DNA of 39,577 bases from Methylobacterium cerastii. GTDB lineage: Bacteria; Pseudomonadota; Alphaproteobacteria; Rhizobiales; Beijerinckiaceae. Under the pieces are notes generated by a model, which was given only the letters and a program-made list of their open reading frames with translations, had not been told where the DNA came from and ran no database searches. Position numbers and translations under genes: made by a program. The stretch's first letter is position 1. Every line of letters begins with the position of its first letter. The stretch lies in contig NZ_BPQG01000088.1 in NCBI RefSeq assembly GCF_022179125.1, positions 1 to 39,577 on the forward strand, in the 5' to 3' direction. Of the stretch, positions 6,336 through 14,683 are shown piece after piece.

Positions 6336-7388
6336 TTGGCACAGGGCGCTCCGTTCCCGGCCATGGAGGACGCGTTCGTCCTCCTGATCACCGACCGTCC
6401 GGACCTGCGGCGCACCCTGGCGCGCGGGATCGACCTGGTGATGCCGTGCCGCACGGTCTCGGCCTGGCCTGAAGGCGGCGCCCGCCCCGCGCTGGTGGTG
6501 ATCGACCTGCCGGCAGCCGGCGCCGACGCCGTCCGCGCCGACACCGCCTTGACGCCGACGCTCGTGCTGGAGCGCGACGCCGCGCGGCGCCGGCCCACGT
6601 CACCCATCCTGAAGACCCTGCCGGCCGCGACGCGGCGCGAAGCGATCCTCGCCGACGCCTTCGCGATGATCGAGGTCGCCATCGCGCGGACCCGGGTGCT
6701 CGACGCGCGGAGTGCCGCCGCGACGACGATCGTGTCGGAGATCTTCGATTCGGCGGCGCTCGGCGCGCCGTTCCAACCGAGCGAGATCGATCGCGGCACC
6801 GAGATCGTCCTGGCCGCGGTGTCGGAGGTCGGCATCGGCGACTGGCTCGCCACGGTGTGGCGCCACGACGCCGGCGTCTACCAGCACACCCTCGGCGTCG
6901 CCGGCTACGCCGCGGCGTTCGGCGGCCGGGTCGGCCTCTCGCGCCCCGACCGGCACCGCCTGACCAAGGCCGCGCTGCTGCACGACATCGGCAAGGCGCG
7001 CATCCCCGTCGAGATCCTGAACAAGCCCGGCCGGCTGACGGCGGAGGAGATGCGCCTGATGCGCCGGCATCCGGAGATCGGCGCGGGGCTGCTCGACGCG
7101 CAGGGCGGATTCGATCCGGCGATCGTCGAGGTGGTGCGCCACCACCACGAGAAGCTCGACGGCACCGGGTATCCGGCCGGCCTGCGCGACGGCGCGATCA
7201 CCGACCTCGTCCGCATCGTCGCGATCTGCGACGTGTTCTCGGCGCTGACCGAGCGCCGGACCTACCGCGATTCCGTCGCTGCCCCCGAGGCGCTGGCGAC
7301 GATGGAGGGGATGAAAGGCCACCTCGACCGCGCGCTGATGCAGGCCTTCGCGCCCGTGGCCCTCGGCCGTGCGGTGGAGTTGGCCTGA
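6336..7388 (+). CDS. HD-GYP domain protein, probable cyclic-di-GMP phosphodiesterase
   Basis: The 350-residue protein has a receiver-like N-terminal part (about 1-115; FVLLITDRPDLRR and ALVVIDLP) that lacks a convincing full set of phosphorylation residues, then an HD-GYP domain (about 165-345). The metal and catalytic motifs are intact: LLHDIGKARIP (H216, D217), RRHPEIG, VVRHHHEKLDGTGYPAGL and ICDVFSALTERRTYR. HD-GYP enzymes hydrolyse cyclic-di-GMP to pGpG or GMP, favouring motile over sessile life. The start is taken as TTG at 6336 because GAGGAAGG lies six bases upstream; an ATG at 6363 is the alternative. It converges with the MFS gene, leaving a 10-base gap. Confidence 0.85.
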   Translation: MAQGAPFPAMEDAFVLLITDRPDLRRTLARGIDLVMPCRTVSAWPEGGARPALVVIDLPAAGADAVRADTALTPTLVLERDAARRRPTSPILKTLPAATRREAILADAFAMIEVAIARTRVLDARSAAATTIVSEIFDSAALGAPFQPSEIDRGTEIVLAAVSEVGIGDWLATVWRHDAGVYQHTLGVAGYAAAFGGRVGLSRPDRHRLTKAALLHDIGKARIPVEILNKPGRLTAEEMRLMRRHPEIGAGLLDAQGGFDPAIVEVVRHHHEKLDGTGYPAGLRDGAITDLVRIVAICDVFSALTERRTYRDSVAAPEALATMEGMKGHLDRALMQAFAPVALGRAVELA

Positions 7389-7398
7389 TCAGCGCGTT

Positions 7399-8754
7399 TC
7401 AAACGCGCCGGCCTCCACGCGGCTTGAAAAGACTCACGCCCTGCCCGCGACGGGCCGCCATCGCGGCGGAGACCAGGCCGAGGCCGCCGACGGTGGCGAA
7501 CAGCGCGGCGAAGGCGCGCCCGATCCCGTCCGCGCCGAACACCCGGTCGTTCAGCAGACCGAGCAGGGCCGGCCCGGCGCCGAGCGCCACGAGGGTCACG
7601 AAGGCGATGAACAGGCCGCTGATCCGCCCCCGCAGGGCGACCGGCGTCAGGAACTGGATGCCGGCCAGGCTCGGCGGGCTGCAGAAGCCGAGGGCCGCGA
7701 CCAGGGCCGCGAACCCGCCAAGCGAGAGGCCGAGCCCGGGCGCGAACACCATGACGAGGGTCGCAGGCAGCGACAGCAGGAGCCCGAGCCCCAGCATCCG
7801 CGGTGCGGCGCGCGGGCGCTTGCGCTTCGCACGGTCGAGCACGATCCCGCTGACGATGTGTCCCACGGGCGCCGCAACCAGCACGACGAGGCCGAGGATC
7901 AGCCCGCTCTCGGCCGGCGTCACCTTGAAGGCGCGCACGTAGAAGGTCGGCGCCCAGGCGGTCAGCGTCTGGCCCATGAGGATCGCGGCGGTCGAAGCCA
8001 CGGTATGGGGCAGGTAGGCGCGGCCGTGCCGGACGATCCAGGCGAAGGCGCGCGACCACGGCGGCAGTGGGACCGGGACCGACGGAGGGGGCGGTTCGGC
8101 GATGCCCCAGGTGAAGGCCAGCAGCACGAGGTTCGGCAGGGCCGCCAGCACGAACAGGGCCTGCCAGGGCGCGAGCGCACCGAAGCCCGGCAGCGTCAGG
8201 CCGCCCTGCCCCGTCAGCCAGCCGAGGGTCGCCCCGCCGACGAGGAGGGCGAGGCTTCGCCCGAGCGTACCGCCGGTGGTCAGCAGCGAGACCCCACGCC
8301 CAAGCCGCGCCCGCCCGACCCGCAACGCGAGCAGGGACAACGCGGCCGGGACGACGCCCGACTGCCCCAGGCCGAGGAGCATGCGGCTCACGAACAGGGC
8401 GGCGAAGGAGCCGGAGAGGCCGCAGGCCAGCGTCGCGAGGGTCCACACCACGAGGCAGCCGAGAAGGAGCGTGCGCCGATGCCCGCGGTCGGCCAACGCG
8501 CCGACCCAGGGCAAGCCCGCCGCATGCAGCAGCGCGAAGGCCGAGCCCTGGAGCAGGCCGACCTCGGCGTCGCTCAGCGCCAGATCGTGCTTGAGCGGCG
8601 TGGCGAGCACCGTGATCAGGAACCGGTCGCTGAAGGCGAAGAACTGCGTCGCCGCGAGCAGCAGCACCAGCCCCCAGCCGGACGATCCGCCGCTTCGCTC
8701 CGCGGTCGGTAGGCGACGAGGTGTGGACGCGAGCGCCGGTTCAGTAGAGTTCAC
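7399..8754 (-). CDS. MFS transporter
   Basis: A roughly 451-residue, 12-helix major facilitator. The loop after helix 2 has the family motif variant GALADRGHRRTLL, and helix 4 carries SRMLLGLGQSGVVPAALSL. A second half-motif, GIVLDRAKRKR, precedes helix 8. It looks like the anion:cation symporter/sugar-phosphate type of MFS. The start is a GTG at 8754 that overlaps the end of the AraC gene by 14 bases; an earlier in-frame ATG exists, but the stretch it would add is antisense to nothing useful and lacks a binding site. The overlap suggests translational coupling, so the AraC protein probably controls this exporter or importer. The substrate is unknown. Confidence 0.8.
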   Translation of the reverse strand: MNSTEPALASTPRRLPTAERSGGSSGWGLVLLLAATQFFAFSDRFLITVLATPLKHDLALSDAEVGLLQGSAFALLHAAGLPWVGALADRGHRRTLLLGCLVVWTLATLACGLSGSFAALFVSRMLLGLGQSGVVPAALSLLALRVGRARLGRGVSLLTTGGTLGRSLALLVGGATLGWLTGQGGLTLPGFGALAPWQALFVLAALPNLVLLAFTWGIAEPPPPSVPVPLPPWSRAFAWIVRHGRAYLPHTVASTAAILMGQTLTAWAPTFYVRAFKVTPAESGLILGLVVLVAAPVGHIVSGIVLDRAKRKRPRAAPRMLGLGLLLSLPATLVMVFAPGLGLSLGGFAALVAALGFCSPPSLAGIQFLTPVALRGRISGLFIAFVTLVALGAGPALLGLLNDRVFGADGIGRAFAALFATVGGLGLVSAAMAARRGQGVSLFKPRGGRRV

Positions 8755-9808
8755 AAAGCCACGCGGCGAGTTGCGACCGGGCGTCGGCGATCCCCGCCCG
8801 GGAGGCGCGCGCCCGCTGCAGGTCGGCACGGAACTGTCCCGGCGGCCGCCCGAATGCCGCGTGAAACGCCCGGTTGCAATGGCTTTCGCTGCCGAAGCCG
8901 CAGGCGAAGGCCAGGGCCGCGATCGAGCGGGTCTCGCTCGGTCGCCTCAGGCAGGCGCGCAGGCTCTCGAGCCGCCGGAGCCGGAGCACGTTCGCGACGC
9001 CGCCATCCTCCGAGAACGAGCGATACAGGACGCTGCGCGAGACGCCGACGCCCCGCGCGATGGTTTCGGCGTCGAGGGTAGAGTCCGACAGGCGCGTGGC
9101 GATGAACGCCTCGGCGCGCTCGCGCCGCAGCAGGACGAGCTGCGCTTCGGTGTCCGGGTCGAAGCCGAGCCCGGTCCTGTCGTCGAGCACGGCGGCCAGC
9201 ACCGTCGTCAGGGCGCGGGCCGCGCCCGCCGCCGCGCGCGGGTTCATGGCGGACGCTCGGCGGGCGAGGGAGACCATCAGGTCGGCGACGAGCCCTCCAC
9301 TCGCCTCGGGCAGCACCGTGCCGTGGAAGCCGCGAAGCCCGCGCAGCGAGCCTTCGACCGGATCGCGCGCGAGCGCGACGGTGACGACGTGCGCGTGGTC
9401 CGCCCGGCTCGATTGCGGCCGGGTGGTGTCGAACAGCAGGATCTCGCCGGGCGCCACCCGAACCTCGTCGCCCGGGACGCCGCCGGACAGGCGGCCGGCG
9501 AGCAGGAGGTGGAGGTTGACGTGGTCGAAGCCGTCGCGGCGCACGCGCGCCGCGCCACGGCTGTGCACCAGCCCGTTCAGATGGCGATCGAACACCACCA
9601 TCCGCGGGAAGCGGTGGGCCTGGAAGCGGGCGTAGAACCCCTCCCCCGTCAGGGCCACGTCGGAACCGTGGGCGTAGAGGTCGTGGTAGGTGCCGAATCC
9701 GTCGGGGGCGTCCGGCGACTGCGCGGCGAAACTGAAGGATTGCAACGTCACGGGTCGGCCGAAGCGAGTCCATTCGACACGTCGGTCGATGCGATGTTCA
9801 TTATTCAC
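8741..9808 (-). CDS. AraC-family transcriptional regulator
   Basis: A 355-residue regulator with a cupin-like sensor in the N-terminal half (about 60-200; RFQAHRFPRMVVF and VRVAPGEILLFDT) and a double helix-turn-helix AraC domain at about 230-335 (AETIARGVGVSRSVLYRSF, then IAALAFACGFGSESHCNRAF and FGRPPGQFRADL). It resembles the AraC_binding_2/HTH_18 regulators of aromatic or alcohol metabolism. The start is a GTG at 9808 (MNNEHRIDRR) without a clear binding site. It is the first gene of a two-gene minus-strand operon with the MFS transporter. Confidence 0.87.
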   Translation of the reverse strand: MNNEHRIDRRVEWTRFGRPVTLQSFSFAAQSPDAPDGFGTYHDLYAHGSDVALTGEGFYARFQAHRFPRMVVFDRHLNGLVHSRGAARVRRDGFDHVNLHLLLAGRLSGGVPGDEVRVAPGEILLFDTTRPQSSRADHAHVVTVALARDPVEGSLRGLRGFHGTVLPEASGGLVADLMVSLARRASAMNPRAAAGAARALTTVLAAVLDDRTGLGFDPDTEAQLVLLRRERAEAFIATRLSDSTLDAETIARGVGVSRSVLYRSFSEDGGVANVLRLRRLESLRACLRRPSETRSIAALAFACGFGSESHCNRAFHAAFGRPPGQFRADLQRARASRAGIADARSQLAAWLCELY

Positions 9809-10071
9809 CGCTGAAACACGGGTGCAAGGCGGCCCACGGCTGCAACCACTGGGGAATGATTACGCATCACACCTAAAAGTCCGATCGGAGACGAGGCTCG
9901 AATGCAGCCTATCCCCGTGCAGGAACGGCCCTCGTGGCGCGCCTGAGGTGCCTCCGCCGAGGTCGCGGTCGGCCCGCATGGGTCTGCGATGGAACGGCGC
10001 ATCGACGGACGCTGCTCCGGTGCTAGCTTCCTCGCGACGCGCCGAAGGGCAGCGGGCCTCGGAGGATCGCG

Positions 10072-10287
10072 ATGAGCGGCGTGTTCTTTCTCTACTTCAC
10101 CGCCTGCATGGCGAACGCGCCCGAGACCTGCGAAGCGCGGCGCATGCCGCTCGACGTGGCGACGCCCCGCGCCTGCCAGCACGTCGCCCAGCCGCAGCTT
10201 GCGCGCTGGGTCGAGGAACACCCGGACTACCGGATCGCCGGGTGGCGCTGCGGCGCGCCGATGCGCGATCCCGGCACGCGGATCTGA
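10072..10287 (+). CDS. 71-residue cysteine-containing small protein
   Basis: MSGVFFLYFTACMANAPETC at the N-terminus is followed by EARRMPLDV and a C-terminal IAGWRCGAP. Four Cys (residues 12, 20, 35 and 60) could form two disulfides if the protein is exported; the first 15 residues are hydrophobic but do not make a classical signal. GGAGG lies six bases before the ATG, and codon use matches the genome. I remember similar hypothetical proteins in this group but know no function. Confidence 0.6.
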   Translation: MSGVFFLYFTACMANAPETCEARRMPLDVATPRACQHVAQPQLARWVEEHPDYRIAGWRCGAPMRDPGTRI

Positions 10288-10411
10288 TGGCGGGCGTGGC
10301 ATCGCGGGCACAGGCGCCCGCCCTTGCGCACGGTGCGCCGTCGCGCGCCCCGGTTTCGCCGCATGGGACGGGCCAAGGCGAGGCTCCGTCCCGCCAGCGA
10401 ACCCGTTCCCG

Positions 10412-10915
10412 ATGCCATACAGCGCCGCCCGCCGCCTCAAGGCCTTCGCCGCCTACGGCCTTTTCGCCCTCGCGCTCGCCGGCTGCGGGACTCCGACGCT
10501 CATCGAGAGCGCCGGCCCGGTCAGCCCCGTGATCCTCGACGAGAATGCGGCCGCCGCCGCGATCTCGCGTTACCGCGCCCAGCACGGGCTCGGGCCGGTC
10601 ACCGTCGACGCCGGGCTGGTGACGGCGGCCGCGTTCCAGGCCGGCAACAACGCCCGCACCGGACAGCTCAGCCACGAGGTCGGCGGCAGCTTCACCGCGC
10701 GGATGGCCTCGGCCGGGCTCGGCCGGTCCTGGTCGGCGGAAAACCTCAGCGCCGGCTCCGAGACCTTCGATCAGGTGCTCGCCCGCTGGAAGGCCTCGCC
10801 CGAGCACAACAAGAACATGCTGATCCCGCAGATCCACCGCATCGGCATCGCCCGCGTCGACGCACCGGGCACCCGCTACAAGCGGTTCTGGGCGCTGGTG
10901 ATGGCCGGCGGCTGA
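10412..10915 (+). CDS. CAP/SCP-domain lipoprotein
   Basis: 167 residues with a lipoprotein signal (FALALAGC, Cys at residue 25) and one CAP domain: VILDENAAAAAISRYRAQHG, AAFQAGNNARTGQLSHEVGG, WSAENLSAGSETFDQVLARW and SPEHNKNMLIP, ending in FWALVMAGG. The HNKNML segment and the HEVGG-like histidine are typical of the bacterial CAP superfamily, whose role is mostly unknown (lipid binding or proteolysis have been proposed). The ATG at 10412 is chosen because it places the signal peptide correctly; the frame stays open further upstream. Confidence 0.85.
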   Translation: MPYSAARRLKAFAAYGLFALALAGCGTPTLIESAGPVSPVILDENAAAAAISRYRAQHGLGPVTVDAGLVTAAAFQAGNNARTGQLSHEVGGSFTARMASAGLGRSWSAENLSAGSETFDQVLARWKASPEHNKNMLIPQIHRIGIARVDAPGTRYKRFWALVMAGG

Positions 10916-10989
10916 TGGTCGAAATCAGACGCTGGGCATCCAATCGCGGGATCCACTAAAGTTGGAAAGCGGACCTGGGAGGGGTAGAA

Positions 10990-11250
10990 ATGGATCAGCC
11001 AGTAGCCATGAGCATTGCTGATGTCTCAGTCGCGGCTATGATCGACGATGAAATTATGCGCGCTGCAAAAGAGCGCTGGCAGAAAGTGGCCATGATCACG
11101 GCTATAATAATTCATGCTAACCCTCGTCGAGGAATAAAGGACACAGCAATAGCAGAGCGTATCAAATTGCTTGTTTCACTAGGTAAGCTCGAAGCGCAAG
11201 GGAATTTAGACCGTATGCGCTACAGCGAAGTTCGGTTGCCACCACGGTAG
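10990..11250 (+). CDS. Stand-alone DUF3658-like protein
   Basis: 86 residues. The C-terminal two thirds (IDDEIMRAAKERWQKVAMI, then AERIKLLVSLGKLEAQGNL and DRMRYSEVRLP) match my memory of DUF3658, usually the tail domain of longer DUF1835 proteins. Here it stands alone. The fold is probably a small winged helix. A strong site GGGAGGGG precedes the ATG by five bases. Base composition is more AT-rich than the flanks (AAAGAGCG, ATAATAATTC), which hints at recent acquisition. Function is unknown. Confidence 0.55.
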   Translation: MDQPVAMSIADVSVAAMIDDEIMRAAKERWQKVAMITAIIIHANPRRGIKDTAIAERIKLLVSLGKLEAQGNLDRMRYSEVRLPPR

Positions 11251-11400
11251 AACCTGCAACCCACACTTCGCTCGTATGGTCCGCTAAGGGTCGAAAGCAG
11301 CCCTCCGCTGCAAGTGCCAAGCGTCTGATGTCGACCAAGAGAGCGCCTTCCGCCGAAGCGGACGCCTTTTCGGCGAAAGACAGCACATCATGATAAGGGC

Positions 11401-12375
11401 CTATTCGACCGTGTTCGGCGCGACGACGTTGCCGGTGCCGCCGTCGGCATTGTCGAGGCTGCTGCCGAAGGGATAGCCGGAATCCTGGCTGCAATAGAGC
11501 CGCCAGCCGCCGCGAGAATTCACCACGATCGCCGCCGACGCGAACAGGCCGTCGCCGGTGAAGGTGTTTCCGGTGACGACGTTGTCCGACGGCGTCTGGT
11601 GGCGGACCGTGCCGCCCTCCCCGCAATTGCGGTAGAGCCGCACGCCGCCTTGGCCCTGCGTGGCGATGCGGTTGCCGGTGATGCGGTTGCGCGCCGAGCC
11701 GTCGACGGCGATCGCCTCCCGCCCGAGCGCGACGGCGATGGTGTTGTCGGCGATGACGTTGTCGGCGCTCTCGGCGTCGAGGTAGATTGCGTCCGCGCCC
11801 GAGCGGCCGTCGAGGGTCGAGCCCTGCAGGGTGAACCGCGTCACGCCGGGGGCGAGGTAGAGCGGGATGTGCCCGAGCGCGGTGATCGTCGAATCGCGGA
11901 TCGTGACCTCGGTCGGCGCCGCCGCCTGCGCCCGCTCGGTATGGCCGAGGCTGTGCGACGACGCCTTCACCGCCGCCCCCTGGCCGTTGAGGCCCATGCC
12001 CCAGACGCGGACGTGGCCGAGGATGCGGCAGTTGCGAAGCATGACGCCGCTGGGGCGCGACCAGGTCCCGCCGGGGCCGGCCGGCGCGCGCGAGCGGATC
12101 TCGACCGCGAAGTCGGCGAGCGTCGGCGCCGGCTCGGCTCGCCCGATCGTCGCGCCGGCGCAGTCGATCTCCGCGCCCGACGCCTCCGCGCCCTCGACGA
12201 CGACCCGGCGCAGGACGTGGTCGCCCGGGCTCAGCGTGATCGAGCAGGCGATCGCGGCGGTGTCGTCGCCGGGGCGCGGGGGCGACAGCAGGCGGGCGCG
12301 CGTGGCGGCATCGCAGGCGCGCGCGGACACAGGTTCGACGAGGGCGGGCGGGGCCGGCGGCAGGGTGACGATCAT
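11401..12375 (-). CDS. Right-handed parallel beta-helix repeat protein
   Basis: 324 residues dominated by short repeated strands typical of a parallel beta-helix (PbH1): GVMLRNCRILGHVRVWG, EVTIRDSTITALGHIPLYL, RFTLQGSTLDGR, NVIADNTIAVALGREAI, NRITGNRIATQGQGGV and NVVTGNTFTGDG. Such proteins bind or cleave polysaccharides, but no catalytic Asp pair or His can be assigned. No clear signal peptide is seen with the ATG at 12375, which is odd for this fold, so the true start could be elsewhere or the protein could leave by another route. It is divergent from the FUSC gene. Confidence 0.75.
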   Translation of the reverse strand: MIVTLPPAPPALVEPVSARACDAATRARLLSPPRPGDDTAAIACSITLSPGDHVLRRVVVEGAEASGAEIDCAGATIGRAEPAPTLADFAVEIRSRAPAGPGGTWSRPSGVMLRNCRILGHVRVWGMGLNGQGAAVKASSHSLGHTERAQAAAPTEVTIRDSTITALGHIPLYLAPGVTRFTLQGSTLDGRSGADAIYLDAESADNVIADNTIAVALGREAIAVDGSARNRITGNRIATQGQGGVRLYRNCGEGGTVRHQTPSDNVVTGNTFTGDGLFASAAIVVNSRGGWRLYCSQDSGYPFGSSLDNADGGTGNVVAPNTVE

Positions 12376-12481
12376 CGCCGGGAGATGACGCCCGACGACG
12401 GCAATTTCGGGATCGGCACGCGCAGGTCCGCAATGCCGCCGTCACCGGTTCCGCTCGCGGGCGAACGGCTCTAGACCTCCG

Positions 12482-14668
12482 ATGCGTCGACGACCGGTCC
12501 GGCGCTGGAGCCGCAGGTTGGCAGACCCCGTCCCGAGCGCCCCGCGGAACCCCGCCAAGCGGACGGTGCTCCGTGCCCGCCGCCGCCGCACCGCGGGCGG
12601 TCGCGGCAGCCTCGGCCGGCCGGGCTCCGACCTGACGCGGCTGCCGGTGGCACTCGACCCGCGCGGGCTGAGCCTGGTCGAGGGCGTGCGCGCGGCCTTC
12701 GCCTTCGCGATCGTGCTGCTGGCCAACGAATGGATCCAGTGGCCGCCGCTCCTGACCATGGCGCTTGCGGCCAACCTCACCTGCTTCTGCGACACCGGCG
12801 GCCCGATCCGCATCCGCCTGCGGGTGCTCACCGCCTTCTCGGTGCTCGGCGGCCTGATCTGGGGGGTGTTCGGGCTGATCCAGCCCTACGGGCCGCTCGT
12901 CGTGGTGCCGGCCGCCTGCGCGGTGATCTTCGCTTGCGCCTACGCCCGGGTCTGGAGCGTGCAGGCCCAGGCCGCGGGCAACGTGCTCGTGGTGGTGCTG
13001 TGCATCGCCATGGACCGGGCGCTGAGCCCGGAGGAGGCGGCGATCATCGCCGCGATGTTCCTCGCGGGCGGCCTGTGGGCGACCGTGCTGGCGCTGGTGC
13101 TGTGGCGGCTGCATCCCTATCGCGCGGCGCACCGCGCCGTCGGCGAAGTCTGGCACGCGCTGGCGCGGCTGACCGGCGACCTGGAAAAACTCGCCGCCGC
13201 GCCGGAGACGGTCGCGGCCGCCTTCGACGGCCATGCCCGCGCCCACCGCCGCGGCGTCCGCGCCGGCATCGAGGCGGCGCGCGCCCTCCTGCTCGACCTC
13301 GCCCGCTCGCGCGAACGCGTCTCCGAGCGCACGGCGCAGGCGCTGCTGCGGCTTGAGACGGCCGAGCAGCTGTTCTCGGGCCTGATCGGAATCGCCGAGC
13401 TGATCGAGAGCGCGCCCGAGCCGCACCGGCGCGCGGCCGCCAAGCTGTTCCTGCGGCGCCTGCGCCCGCTGCTGATCGCCATCGCCCGCGCGATCCGCGA
13501 CGACGCCGACCTCGACCTGCCGCGCCTGGAGCCGGCGATCGAGCGAGCCACCGCGGGATTGGAGGCGACGCCGATCCTCGCGCGCCTGGCCGAGCGGATC
13601 GTCGAGCGGGTCCGGATCGGCGCCAAGCTCTCGACGCCGGAGGGCTACCGCCCCGGCGGCGCGCTCGCCGACGGCGGCAGCCTCGGTTGGCGGACGCGGT
13701 TCTTCGGGCCGCTGCGCACCAACTTCACCCTGGCCTCGGCCAACCTCCGCCACGCGGTGCGCGCCAGCGCCGTCTGCGCGCCGGCGCTGGCGGCGACGCT
13801 GATCTGGGCCGGCCCGTTCTCGCACTGGCTGGTGATGACCGTGGTGCTGACGATGCAGCCGTTCTACGCGGCGACCTGGCAGCGGGCGCTGGAGCGGATC
13901 GGCGGCACCGTGCTCGGCGGCCTCGTCGGCGCGCTGCTGGCGCAGATGGCGACGACGCCGCTGATGCAGATCGCGCTGATCCTGCCGCTGAGCATCGTCG
14001 GATTCGCCGCGCGCCAGGTGAGCTACGGCTTCTTCGTCGCCTGCCTCACCCCGTTGATCGTGCTGCTGATCGAGGTGATCACCCCCGGCCACTCCTCCTG
14101 GGAGGTGGTCGGCATGCGCGCGCTGTTCACCATCCTTGGCGGGCTGATCGCCGTGGTGAGCTGCCTGCTGCTCTGGCCGATCTGGGAGCCGGACCAGGTC
14201 CGCAAGGAGCTCCGGCGCGCGCTCGCGAGCCATGCCGCCTTCGCCGAGGCGGCGCTCGCCGACACGGCGCCCCCGGAGCGCGAGGCGCGGCTCTCGACCT
14301 GCGCCCGCAACGCCGGCCTCGCGCTCAACGACCTCGAAGCCGCCCTGTCGCGCGCCCTGCAGCAGCCCCGCGCCGGGCACCATCCCGAGGTCGAGGCCGC
14401 GATGGTCGCCGACGCCACGCTCCGGCGGATCAGCGCCCGCCTCACCGTGCTGCGCCACGCCGGCGCGCCGACCCAGGCCGAGGACGGCACCTGGAAGGCC
14501 TGGATCGCGGCGAACCTCCAGGCGCTCGCCGAGAACCGCTACCCCCTCCCCGACCGCCCCGGCGGCGCGCGAAGCCCGCAGCTGCAACGCCTCGTCGCCC
14601 AAGTCGACCTGCTCACCGGCACCCTGCGGCCGGGGCAGGTGCGGGAGGCGGTGTCCGCCGTCGCGTGA
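12482..14668 (+). CDS. FUSC-family permease (aromatic acid exporter-like)
   Basis: The 728-residue frame has two membrane blocks separated by a soluble coiled region, the layout of FUSC/AaeB proteins. The first block is at about 65-205 (AAFAFAIVLLANEWIQWPPL, AMFLAGGLWATVLALVLW) and the second at about 430-565 (HWLVMTVVLTMQPFYAATWQ, RIGGTVLGGLVGALLAQMAT). The family exports aromatic carboxylates or modifies envelope fluxes. The Arg-rich first 55 residues may not be translated; a later GTG near residue 56 is possible, and no binding site decides. It converges with the hydrolase gene with only 15 bases between the two stops. Confidence 0.82.
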   Translation: MRRRPVRRWSRRLADPVPSAPRNPAKRTVLRARRRRTAGGRGSLGRPGSDLTRLPVALDPRGLSLVEGVRAAFAFAIVLLANEWIQWPPLLTMALAANLTCFCDTGGPIRIRLRVLTAFSVLGGLIWGVFGLIQPYGPLVVVPAACAVIFACAYARVWSVQAQAAGNVLVVVLCIAMDRALSPEEAAIIAAMFLAGGLWATVLALVLWRLHPYRAAHRAVGEVWHALARLTGDLEKLAAAPETVAAAFDGHARAHRRGVRAGIEAARALLLDLARSRERVSERTAQALLRLETAEQLFSGLIGIAELIESAPEPHRRAAAKLFLRRLRPLLIAIARAIRDDADLDLPRLEPAIERATAGLEATPILARLAERIVERVRIGAKLSTPEGYRPGGALADGGSLGWRTRFFGPLRTNFTLASANLRHAVRASAVCAPALAATLIWAGPFSHWLVMTVVLTMQPFYAATWQRALERIGGTVLGGLVGALLAQMATTPLMQIALILPLSIVGFAARQVSYGFFVACLTPLIVLLIEVITPGHSSWEVVGMRALFTILGGLIAVVSCLLLWPIWEPDQVRKELRRALASHAAFAEAALADTAPPEREARLSTCARNAGLALNDLEAALSRALQQPRAGHHPEVEAAMVADATLRRISARLTVLRHAGAPTQAEDGTWKAWIAANLQALAENRYPLPDRPGGARSPQLQRLVAQVDLLTGTLRPGQVREAVSAVA

Positions 14669-14683
14669 CCGCGCCCCGTCTTC

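Noticed and set aside
11340-11375. Possible terminator after the DUF3658-like gene (TCCGC-CGAA-GCGGA followed later by TTTT)
   Set aside because: The stem is only five base pairs and further pairing fails, so it is too weak to call as a terminator.
11162-14602. A minus-strand open frame of over 1100 codons
   Set aside because: It is antisense to the FUSC gene and overlaps the beta-helix gene in a different frame; its Gln/Arg/Ala-rich product is typical of antisense frames in high-GC DNA.
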